A stretch of 64,000 nucleotides of DNA from Rhodanobacter glycinis (GTDB taxonomy: Bacteria > Pseudomonadota > Gammaproteobacteria > Xanthomonadales > Rhodanobacteraceae): NCBI RefSeq assembly GCF_900114325.1, contig NZ_FOSR01000004.1:97550-161549 (forward strand). Direction: 5' to 3'. Positions 1 to 7,205 of this stretch are shown piece by piece; position 1 is the stretch's first letter, and every line of letters starts with the position of its first letter. Position numbers and translations under genes: made by a program. A model generated the notes under the pieces. That model had not been told where the DNA came from and did not search any database. It saw only the letters and a list, made by a program, of their open reading frames with translations.

Positions 1-374
1 GATACGCCAGCATGCTCGGGTAGGGCGACAGGTCGACCGGCAGGAATCGACGCATCGTGGTGAGCGAAAAAACGCTCATGACGTCAGCCGCAGCGAATTC
101 GCTGCCGGCAAGGTAGTCGCTCTGCGCCAGCCGTGCCTCGACCAGCGCCAGCAAGCTGTCCAGGCGATGCTGCACCGATTTTCGCACCGGATGATCTGCG
201 GCCAGTTCGCAGCGCGCGATCATCATCGAGATGCCGTGCCTTCAGCGACGGTGGCGACAGACGGGTGACCGGATCACGCGTGTATTTTTCCAGCGCATAG
301 GGAACACCAGGTTCCTCGCACAACCACACGATTCGCTCCGATTGCGAGTGGCCGAGGTGATGGATTTTCAACAT
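1..374 (-). pseudogene. Glutathione S-transferase, internally deleted and frameshifted (3' end outside window)
   Basis: The reading frame opens at 374 with the thioredoxin-fold start of a GST (MLKIHHLGHSQSERIVWL, then an LSPPSLKA segment) and runs about 46 residues to near 237. There the frame breaks. In another frame the sequence continues with a typical GST C-terminal domain (LDSLLALVEARLAQSDYLAG, then EFAAADVMS). Compared with the usual ~210-residue family, the part expected between them (second half of the thioredoxin domain and start of the helical domain, roughly 60-75 residues) is absent, so this looks like a deletion joint that also changes frame. It follows the AraC gene by 56 bases and was probably the last gene of that operon. 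A sequencing error alone would not explain the missing residues. Confidence 0.75.
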
Positions 375-430
375 GGCGATGTCCTGAAAGAGAGCGATCG
401 ACCGAACGGCACCCATCCGGCCAAAGGGCA

Positions 431-1294
431 CTATCGGTGCCGGTGCCCGCGGTTCTGTCCGCGGATATCGGTAGGCAGGTAGCCGAAGCGCGCACGAAAG
501 CGCGCGGAAAAACGCGACGCGGAGGCGTAGCCCGTGGCCAACGCGACGTGCAGCACCGGCGCATCGGTGTTCTCCAGCAGCGCCAGCGCATGCGACATGC
601 GTACGTCGTGGACCAGCTCGCGAAAGGCCACGCCCTCCGCCGCCAGCTTCCGCCGCAAGGTCGGGACGCTGGTCGCGGTTTCGTGCGCGACCTGCGCCAT
701 CGACCACTCGGCCGACGGATCCGCCGAAAGCAGGCGGCGCACCCGCTGACCGAGCGAGCATGGCCCCGGCGGCGGAAACCGGAAACCCCGCTCGCCAAGC
801 CACAGCAGCACTTCCTGCAGGCGGTGAATGGCGACACTCGCCGGCAGGCCCCCAGTCTCGTCCATGCCATCGAAGGCGCGATGGAACGACGCACGAAACG
901 CCTCATCCAGCGCCGCGTGCCGCGCCACCCGCGGCTGCGACGGTTGGCGCACCACACTCATCGCCGCCAGCAGTTCGGGCTGCCAGCAAATCCACAAGGC
1001 CCGATACGCGCCACTGCGGCCCGGCGTATTGGCAAAATCCACCACCTCGCCTGCCTGCACCGACAAGGCCTCGCCGCCGCGTGCAACACACTCGCCGCCG
1101 GACCAGCGAACGCGCTTGCGCCCGTCCTCGACCAGGATCAGCGACGCCTGTTCGATCACAACGCGATGCGTGGCCAGGTCGGAACGCTGCACGACGTGCC
1201 CGGCTGCGCCCACACCGGGGCGAACCAGCATCGCGCGCGGACCGGCGTCGAGCCGGGTCGTGCGGGTATCGCTGCCTGTCATGCCGGATTCCAT
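431..1294 (-). CDS. AraC family transcriptional regulator
   Basis: A 287-residue cytoplasmic regulator. The N-terminal ~170 residues form a cupin-like sensing region (a segment around VIEQASLILVEDG). Residues ~180-280 carry the two helix-turn-helix units of the AraC family, with SMAQVAHETATSVPTLRRKL as the first and the ALATGYASASRFSARFRARFG signature region as the second, so DNA binding is C-terminal. The start at 1294 is preceded by the PEBP stop only six bases away, so the two are almost certainly co-transcribed; ATG at 1282 is an alternative. The ligand cannot be told from sequence. Its likely targets are this operon and the degraded GST gene behind it. Confidence 0.85.
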   Translation of the reverse strand: MESGMTGSDTRTTRLDAGPRAMLVRPGVGAAGHVVQRSDLATHRVVIEQASLILVEDGRKRVRWSGGECVARGGEALSVQAGEVVDFANTPGRSGAYRALWICWQPELLAAMSVVRQPSQPRVARHAALDEAFRASFHRAFDGMDETGGLPASVAIHRLQEVLLWLGERGFRFPPPGPCSLGQRVRRLLSADPSAEWSMAQVAHETATSVPTLRRKLAAEGVAFRELVHDVRMSHALALLENTDAPVLHVALATGYASASRFSARFRARFGYLPTDIRGQNRGHRHR

Positions 1295-1300
1295 GTCGCC

Positions 1301-1786
1301 TCAAATGCCGTACGTTACCGTGAAGCTGGCCGCGCCGATCGCGTCCATGCGGGTGAAGAACCCCACCAGCGCACCACTCGCATCATCCGGTACCGGCAAC
1401 GTGTCGGCCGCTACCGCGTGCAGGGTGAAGACATACCGGTGCGGTGCCCCGGGCGGCGGTGCGGCACCGGCGTAGCCATGGATGCCGAGGTCCGTGCGTG
1501 TCTGCCGTGCGCCGGCAGGAAGCGGTATCAAGCCGCTCCCTGCACCAGCCGGGAGCTCGGTGGCCTGCGGCGAGATGTCGACCACCACCCAGTGCCAGAA
1601 ACCGGAGCCGGTCGGCGCATCGGGATCGTACATCGTGAGTACCAGGCTCCCAGTACCTTCGGGTACATCTTCCCAGGCCAACCGGGGCGAGCGATTCCCG
1701 CCCTGGTAGCCCGTAGCATCGGATACCTGCGCCAACGGAAGAACACCGCCCTCGTGAAGCTCGTCGCTGAACAATCGGAAAGTCAT
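1301..1786 (-). CDS. YbhB/YbcL family phosphatidylethanolamine-binding-like (PEBP) protein
   Basis: A 161-residue protein of the Raf kinase inhibitor-like YbhB/YbcL family. It shows the family signatures DPDAPTG followed by FWHWVVVDI near residues 50-65 and GAPHRYVFTLHAV near residue 115, which build the ligand pocket. No signal peptide is visible, so it is probably cytoplasmic like E. coli YbhB; the bacterial role is not established. The start is the ATG at 1786 (MTFRLFSDELHEGG), which fits the family length. The AraC regulator follows after six bases, suggesting a two-gene operon in which the regulator may respond to the same small molecule. Confidence 0.85.
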   Translation of the reverse strand: MTFRLFSDELHEGGVLPLAQVSDATGYQGGNRSPRLAWEDVPEGTGSLVLTMYDPDAPTGSGFWHWVVVDISPQATELPAGAGSGLIPLPAGARQTRTDLGIHGYAGAAPPPGAPHRYVFTLHAVAADTLPVPDDASGALVGFFTRMDAIGAASFTVTYGI

Positions 1787-1915
1787 GCCTGCCTCGCACC
1801 TGTTGGAATGAGGCTTCACTGTGCCACCCGCAACACGTGCACTCGCGCCGAGAGCGCTCGATCTCCGCGCCAATTCGCTCACGCTGTTTCGACCTTCAAG
1901 GCCGGCCTCGGGAAT

Positions 1916-2134
1916 TTGTCCACATCCTCGAAAACCATCCTGACCACCGGTGCCCGCAGCGACATCGGCGAAGCCACCTCGGCGCGCTGCACTCGCTGCA
2001 GCGCCTACCGGGGCCGCCTCACCCTCGGCGGGGAGCACATCGGATACGTCGACGACACCGGCTTCGCCGTCGACGACGATTTCGTCGACGGCGTGCTCCA
2101 CCGCGACGGCATGATGTCGTACCGCGAGTGGTGA
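1916..2134 (+). pseudogene. Possible short-chain dehydrogenase remnant
   Basis: The stretch between the PEBP gene and the sensor kinase (1787-2212) has no intact gene that can be supported. A short plus-strand frame reads KTILTTGARSDIGEATSAR, which resembles the nucleotide-binding start of a short-chain dehydrogenase (TGxxxxIG). The rest (GGEHIGYVDDTGFAVDDD and on to a stop at 2134) does not continue the fold, and there is no room for the catalytic YxxxK. It may be a leftover of a deleted gene, joined to unrelated sequence. A TTG preceded by GGGAA at 1916 could serve as a start if the piece is expressed. Confidence is low because the match is only about 20 residues. Confidence 0.3.
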
Positions 2135-2212
2135 CGAAAGAAAGGCGGAGATCGAGGTTTCCCCGCCTCACTCCCCCCACCCGGTTTTCCGGGACCGGAC
2201 GCGCGAACCGGT

Positions 2213-3721
2213 TCACACCTGCGGCGTGCTCGGCTTGGGCAGGTCCACCCGCACCAGCAAGCCATGCGGCACGACGGGCAACAGGCGGATCTTGCCGCCG
2301 TGGCCATGGACCACATCGCGCGCAATCGCCAGGCCCAGGCCGGTACCGCCAGTCGTGCGGTTGCGCGATCCCTCCAGCCGCTGGAAGGGAGCAAAGGCGC
2401 GCTCGACCTGCTCGGGAGCAATGCCCGGCCCGTCGTCGCTGATGGCGATGACGACGGCGTCGACGTCGTCGCTCAACGCAACCGTGACATGCCCGGCATA
2501 CTTGCAGCCATTCTCGATGAGATTGGCAAGCGCCCGGCGCATGGCCACCGGCTGGCAGGGAAGCGGCGCGTGGTCGGGCCCGTGATAGTCGACCCACCCT
2601 CCCGCATCGCAGGCGTTGTCGCACAGGCTGATCAGCAACGCGGCCATGTCCACCCGGCTGTGCGGCTCCGACTTGGCCTCGCCACTGGCGAAGGCCAGGG
2701 TGCTGTTGATCATCGCTTCCATCTCGGCGACGTCGGAAAGCAGCTGCCGCTGCTGCGCCTTGTCGCCCACGTATTCGGCAAACAGGCGCAGCCGCGTGAG
2801 CGGCGTGCGCAGGTCGTGCGCGATCGCCGCCAGCATGTGGGTGCGCTCGTCGACGAACTGCTTCAGGCGCAGCTGCATTTCGTTGAAAGTCCGCGCAATC
2901 GCGGCGTACTCGGGGATCGCGATCTCGGCGATCAGGGTGGGTTCCCGCTCGCGCCCCAGACGTTCGGCGGCCTCGCTCAACCGCGTCAGCGGTCGCACCA
3001 GCCGACGCGCCACCCACAGCGAGAGGCTGCCGATGAACAGCAGGGACACCAGGATGATCGCGATGTTGCGGAAGCGGCGGGTGGTCCCTTTCTCGTCCAG
3101 GTTCTGCGAGACCACCAGCCAGCGCGACCCGCCCAGGCCGATCGCAATGCGGAAACTTCGCAGTATCGCGATGTCCGACTGCATGCGGTTGCGCGCCACG
3201 TTGACCAGGCGCGTCGGCAGGCTGGCCGCCAGCACGACCAGGGTGCCGGTCTCGAGATCGATGTCGGTGGACGTGGTTTCCGCGCTTGCCCGGATGTCGG
3301 CCGGATCGACCCCGAGCTGCTGCGCGATGCTCCGCGCGACCGACGTCAGCAGTTGCGACGGCCTTCCGGGCATCGGCACCGAGACATGCCGGCGCGTCAA
3401 CGAGAACATGGTGTCGGCACCTCCATGCACGATGGCGGGCGTTTCCGTGGCGGGACGCGACTCGATGCGAAAGCTCAACCACCTCGACGACGCCAGCGAG
3501 TCGAGTTTCTGCTGTTGTTCTTCGGCCGGCGTGGCGCGCGCCGCGCGAACGGCCTCCACCGTGCGCTCGGACAACCAGCCCTGGTCGATGAGAATGAAGC
3601 TGGGCGGCGGCACCAGCCGCGTCAGCATGCCCTGGAACAATTCGATCGACACCTGGGACAGCACGATCACGATCACGATGCGCGATGCCAGCCCGAACCT
3701 GCGACGCCAGCGGAACCTCAT
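2213..3721 (-). CDS. Sensor histidine kinase of a two-component system
   Basis: A 502-residue inner membrane kinase of the EnvZ/OmpR class. A first membrane helix lies near residues 12-30, a periplasmic sensing region spans ~31-217, and a second helix ~218-238 is followed by a HAMP linker (~240-290). The dimerization box has the phospho-acceptor His at about 302 (AIAHDLRTPLTRL). The ATPase domain shows N (NLIENGCKYA), G1 (DDGPGI) and G2 (GGTGLGLAIA) boxes, so it looks active. Its start codon overlaps the stop of the response regulator by four bases (ATGA), which indicates translational coupling. The signal is unknown; the divergent MipA gene suggests an envelope-related stimulus. Confidence 0.93.
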   Translation of the reverse strand: MRFRWRRRFGLASRIVIVIVLSQVSIELFQGMLTRLVPPPSFILIDQGWLSERTVEAVRAARATPAEEQQQKLDSLASSRWLSFRIESRPATETPAIVHGGADTMFSLTRRHVSVPMPGRPSQLLTSVARSIAQQLGVDPADIRASAETTSTDIDLETGTLVVLAASLPTRLVNVARNRMQSDIAILRSFRIAIGLGGSRWLVVSQNLDEKGTTRRFRNIAIILVSLLFIGSLSLWVARRLVRPLTRLSEAAERLGREREPTLIAEIAIPEYAAIARTFNEMQLRLKQFVDERTHMLAAIAHDLRTPLTRLRLFAEYVGDKAQQRQLLSDVAEMEAMINSTLAFASGEAKSEPHSRVDMAALLISLCDNACDAGGWVDYHGPDHAPLPCQPVAMRRALANLIENGCKYAGHVTVALSDDVDAVVIAISDDGPGIAPEQVERAFAPFQRLEGSRNRTTGGTGLGLAIARDVVHGHGGKIRLLPVVPHGLLVRVDLPKPSTPQV

Positions 3722-4473
3722 GCCGTCTGACGATGGTCTTCGGCGCAAACATCGGCGGCAAAGAAATAGCCGCCGTTGCGAACCGTCTTGATCAGCACCG
3801 GGTCGAGCGGACGGGCTTCGATCTTCCGGCGCAACCGGCTGATCTGCACGTCGATGCTGCGATCGAACGGGTTGCTGTTGCGTCCGCGCGCCAGGTCCAG
3901 CAGCCGGTCGCGGCTCAGTATTTCCTGCGGATGCTCGACGAAGGCCAGCAGCAGATCGAACTCGCCGCTGGTCAGGTCGGTAAGCATGCCGGTGGGCGAA
4001 GTCAGGCTGCGATGGCTGACATTGAGCATCCAGCCGGCGAACCGGTACACCGGCCGCTTGCCCTGCGCCTGGTCCGGCTTGACATAGGTCCGGCGCAACA
4101 CCGCGCGGATACGGGCGATCAGCTCGCTCGGATTGAACGGCTTGACGATGTAGTCGTCGGCACCCAGCTCCAGGCCGACCACGCGGTCGGCCTCCCCGTC
4201 CATGGCCGTCAGCAGGATGACCGGAACCGGCCGCTCCGCATCCTGCAATTGCCGGCACAGGGACAAGCCGCTTTCGCCGGGCAGCATCACGTCCAGCACG
4301 ATGAGGTCGACGGGCATGCGGCCCAGGGCATCGCGCATTTGCACGCCATTGCCGGCGGTGGTGACGCACAGGCCGTGGTCATTGAGGAAGCGGGCCAGCA
4401 TGGCACGTATCTGCTGGTCGTCGTCGACGATCAGTACATGCGGCTGGCGCGTGGATGGCGTGCTGAATTTCAT
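3718..4473 (-). CDS. OmpR-family response regulator
   Basis: A 251-residue regulator. The receiver domain (~10-125) has the acidic pair in LIVDDDQQ, the phospho-acceptor Asp at about 61 (LIVLDVMLPG) and the conserved Lys in ADDYIVKP. The C-terminal half is a winged helix (LTSGEFDLLLAFVEHP, then RSIDVQISRLRRKIE, then IKTVRNGGYFF), typical of OmpR/RstA-type DNA binding. The chosen ATG at 4473 begins 10 residues before the first beta strand; the frame stays open further upstream but that part is not family-like. It partners the kinase encoded just downstream with a 4-base overlap. The intergenic space upstream carries a direct repeat suited to this protein family. Confidence 0.94.
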   Translation of the reverse strand: MKFSTPSTRQPHVLIVDDDQQIRAMLARFLNDHGLCVTTAGNGVQMRDALGRMPVDLIVLDVMLPGESGLSLCRQLQDAERPVPVILLTAMDGEADRVVGLELGADDYIVKPFNPSELIARIRAVLRRTYVKPDQAQGKRPVYRFAGWMLNVSHRSLTSPTGMLTDLTSGEFDLLLAFVEHPQEILSRDRLLDLARGRNSNPFDRSIDVQISRLRRKIEARPLDPVLIKTVRNGGYFFAADVCAEDHRQTA

Positions 4474-4511
4474 GGCCGGACGATAACCCAGTCCAGCGGC
4501 CCGCGGCACGG

Positions 4512-4528
4512 CTGAAACAAACTGAAAC
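4512..4528. promoter_or_regulatory. Tandem CTGAAAC direct repeat, candidate response-regulator site
   Basis: Two exact CTGAAAC heptamers begin at 4512 and 4522, one helical turn apart, in the 136-base space between the divergent response regulator and mipA-like genes. OmpR-family regulators usually bind tandem half-sites with this spacing. The site could therefore serve autoregulation, control of the outer membrane gene, or both. No direct evidence of binding exists. Confidence 0.4.
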
Positions 4529-4609
4529 GATCTGCAAGACCCATGCAATCGCCCATGGCCGGCGACCTCCTAGAGTCCGTGGCTCCCCTACCCAGGATGC
4601 CCGCCCGTG

Positions 4610-5461
4610 ATGAAGCTGATGACCTTGTTCCCGCGCGCAACCCCCAGGATCGGTGCCATGGCAGTGACGATGCTGATGATGACCACCCCGACGCTGGCCC
4701 AGTCGGCCGCGCAAGCCACGCAGGAAAGCGACTGGAAAGTGGCCGCCGGGCTCGGCGTCCTGCGCACGCCGATTTTCCCGGGCGCGCGCAAGAGTGAAGC
4801 CTTTGCCGCTCCGTACTTTTCCGCCAGCTATCGCGACCGTTTCTTCGTGCGCGGCCCCGCCGTCGGAGTGAACCTGCTCCGTTTCGGCGAACATGACCGC
4901 TTTCGGCTGGGCGTGGTGGCACGCTACACGCTGGAGGCCGAATGGGACGAGTCGGACGATCGCGCGTTGCGCCGCCTCGGCCGGATCGACGGCGGCCTCG
5001 ACGCAGGCGTGTTCGGCAGCTACCGGGGCGAATCCTGGTTTGCCGAGCTGGCGGCAACCCGCGGCGCCGTGCTCAGGAAGGAGCACGGTGAAAAGAGCAC
5101 GCGCGGCAGCGGTACGGCAATCCAGTTCGGATTCGGCTACACCACGCGCCTTGCCACCCACCTCCGCTGGACGACGCAAGCCAGCACCCAGTGGTCGGAC
5201 GCCACCCGCGCGCGTACCTATTTCGGCATCTCCGATGCGCAATCGCTGGCCACGGGGTTGCGGCCCCATCAGCCCAAGGCCGGCATCACCAGCTACGGCA
5301 TCACGACGACGCTGGACTATGCCTTCGCCAGGCACTGGACGCTGATTGGCCTGGTCAAGTTCGAGCGGCTGGCCGGCGACGCCAAGAGCAGCCCCATCGT
5401 CACGGCCAACGGCAAGGCGAACCAGCTTTCCACTGGCCTATTCCTCGGGTACCGCTTCTGA
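4610..5461 (+). CDS. MipA/OmpV family outer membrane protein
   Basis: A 283-residue precursor with a signal peptide (hydrophobic run MAVTMLMM ending at TLAQS) and then a beta-barrel body. It shows the MipA/OmpV hallmarks: a start of the mature part like WKVAAGLGVLRTPIFPG, repeated alternating aromatic strands, and a C-terminal strand ending FLGYRF with the terminal Phe typical of outer membrane barrels. Members act as scaffolds for murein enzymes or as envelope stress porins. The start was set at the ATG at 4610 rather than the GTG three bases earlier. The divergent two-component system suggests that expression is signal-controlled. Confidence 0.88.
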   Translation: MKLMTLFPRATPRIGAMAVTMLMMTTPTLAQSAAQATQESDWKVAAGLGVLRTPIFPGARKSEAFAAPYFSASYRDRFFVRGPAVGVNLLRFGEHDRFRLGVVARYTLEAEWDESDDRALRRLGRIDGGLDAGVFGSYRGESWFAELAATRGAVLRKEHGEKSTRGSGTAIQFGFGYTTRLATHLRWTTQASTQWSDATRARTYFGISDAQSLATGLRPHQPKAGITSYGITTTLDYAFARHWTLIGLVKFERLAGDAKSSPIVTANGKANQLSTGLFLGYRF

Positions 5462-5571
5462 TGCCGGGCCCGAAGCGGAGAGGCGGCGGACACCCGGGCT
5501 GGATGCAACGGCTGAAATGGCTGCATGCAAGTCGCGCCAGGCTACCCGGCAGGCAGGCCCCGGAAAGAACC

Positions 5572-5784
5572 ATGGCCGAATGGGATGACCTGGCATCGTT
5601 CATGCTGCTGGCAAAACTCACCCTTGACAGTCGCGCCACGGAACCGACCCGCATCATGTGCGAGGAACGCATCCTGCGTGATGCGCGGCGGCTTGCCGCC
5701 ATCGGATTCTTCGAGCTGTTTGCGGTACGCCCCACGCCCTTGCGCACCATGCTCGAAGGCGAAGGCGTGATCGACCGACGATGA
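5572..5784 (+). CDS. Small hypothetical protein
   Basis: A 70-residue frame starting with MAEWDDLASFMLLAKL, preceded by a usable ribosome site (GGAAAG) a few bases before the ATG. The sequence is mildly helical and acidic-basic mixed, with no signal peptide or clear membrane span, and no family was recognised. The same frame is open back to an ATG at 5461 that overlaps the last base of the MipA-type gene stop, so a longer 107-residue form coupled to that gene is possible. The first part of the longer form is rich in Arg, Gly and Pro and looks less protein-like, so the shorter form is preferred. Confidence 0.4.
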   Translation: MAEWDDLASFMLLAKLTLDSRATEPTRIMCEERILRDARRLAAIGFFELFAVRPTPLRTMLEGEGVIDRR

Positions 5785-5877
5785 CCCGGGTCGACACGCC
5801 ATCGCCGGGGAGCGGACAGACACCACCGGGCCAACCATCCCGGGCGCCGGACGCCGCCTGCATGGCAGAATCCGCCC

Positions 5878-7104
5878 ATGCGCATCTATCTCGTCGGCGG
5901 CGCGGTCCGCGACAACTTGCTGGGTCGGCCAGTGGTCGATCGCGACCACGTAATCGTCGGCGCGCGGCCGGAGGAGTTGCTGGCACAGGGCTACAAGCCG
6001 GTCGGCAAGGATTTCCCGGTGTTCCTGCACCCTGACACCGGCGAGGAATACGCGCTGGCGCGCACCGAGCGCAAGACCGGGCACGGTTACCATGGCTTCG
6101 CCTTCCACGCCGATCCGACGGTGACGCTGGAACAGGATCTGGCCCGGCGCGACCTCACCATCAATGCGATTGCCGCCGATGAACACGGCAACCTGATCGA
6201 CCCTTACGGCGGCGTGCACGACATCGAGGCGCGCGTGCTGCGCCATGTGTCACCCGCGTTCGTGGAAGACCCGGTCCGACTGTTGCGGGTGGCGCGCTTC
6301 GCCGCGCGCTTCGCGCCACTGGGTTTCACCGTGGCGGACGAAACCATGGCATTGCTGCAGCAGATGGTGCACGACGGCGAGGTGGATCATCTCGTGCCGG
6401 AGCGGGTCTGGGCAGAAACACGCAAGGCACTGGGCGAGGCACAGCCATCGGCATTCCTGCGCGTGCTGCGCGCATGCGGTGCGCTGGCCGTGCTGTTTCC
6501 TGAAGTGGATGCGTTGTACGGCGTCCCGCAACGCGCGGAATTCCATCCCGAGATCGACACCGGCATCCACGTGGAAATGGTGCTGGACGCGGCCGCGGCG
6601 ATAGCGCCGGGCGACGACCTGGTCGGCTTCTGCGCGTTGGCCCACGATCTCGGCAAGGCGTTGACGCCGCCCGACATGCTGCCGCGCCACATCGGCCACG
6701 AGCAGCGCGGTGTGGCTGCAGTGCAGGCGCTGGCCACCCGATTGAAGGTGCCGACCGAACATGCCGCGCTGGCCGAACTGGTGTGCCGCGAACACCTCAA
6801 CGCACACCGTGCGTTCGAGCTGAAGCCTGCCACCGTGCTGAAGCTGCTGGTCGCGCTGGATGGGTTGCGCCGGCCCGAACGGCTGGACGTTTTCCTGGCG
6901 GCCTGTGTTGCCGACAAGCGCGGCCGGCCGGGCCACGAACACGACGACTACCCGCAAGCCGACTGGCTACGCCGCGCCCGCGACGCCGCGGCGGCCGTCG
7001 TGGCCGCACCGTTCGTGACGCAAGGCCTGCAGGGTCCCGCCATTGGCGCGGCGATGGAGCGCGCGCGGATCGATGCGATTGCGGTGGCCAAGGCCGCGCT
7101 CTGA
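5878..7104 (+). CDS. cca: Multifunctional CCA tRNA nucleotidyltransferase
   Basis: This enzyme adds and repairs the 3' CCA end of tRNAs in the cytoplasm and, in this long class, also has phosphatase/phosphodiesterase activity. The 408-residue protein begins with the polymerase head motif [10 protein letters not shown], followed by the DRDHV metal-binding pair and the [10 protein letters not shown] motif near residue 90. The C-terminal half carries an HD domain ([14 protein letters not shown]) that gives the hydrolase activity, as in the E. coli-type enzyme (~410 residues). The start is the ATG at 5878. It stands alone, with the YfhO-like gene following in the same direction after about 100 bases. 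Confidence 0.96.
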   Translation: MRIYLVGGAVRDNLLGRPVVDRDHVIVGARPEELLAQGYKPVGKDFPVFLHPDTGEEYALARTERKTGHGYHGFAFHADPTVTLEQDLARRDLTINAIAADEHGNLIDPYGGVHDIEARVLRHVSPAFVEDPVRLLRVARFAARFAPLGFTVADETMALLQQMVHDGEVDHLVPERVWAETRKALGEAQPSAFLRVLRACGALAVLFPEVDALYGVPQRAEFHPEIDTGIHVEMVLDAAAAIAPGDDLVGFCALAHDLGKALTPPDMLPRHIGHEQRGVAAVQALATRLKVPTEHAALAELVCREHLNAHRAFELKPATVLKLLVALDGLRRPERLDVFLAACVADKRGRPGHEHDDYPQADWLRRARDAAAAVVAAPFVTQGLQGPAIGAAMERARIDAIAVAKAAL

Positions 7105-7205
7105 ACCTTTGCTGTCGTCCGCCGATTCAATGCCACAATGACACGTTGCAATTCATCGCCCAGACCTTGCGACGGTTGAGTCGCCCCCTCTCCGGAATAC
7201 GCCTC

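Noticed and set aside
6783-7205. N-terminal extension of the YfhO-like gene into the end of cca
   Set aside because: The extension is Arg/Pro-rich, overlaps cca in another frame, and the first membrane helix starts right after the ATG at 7206.
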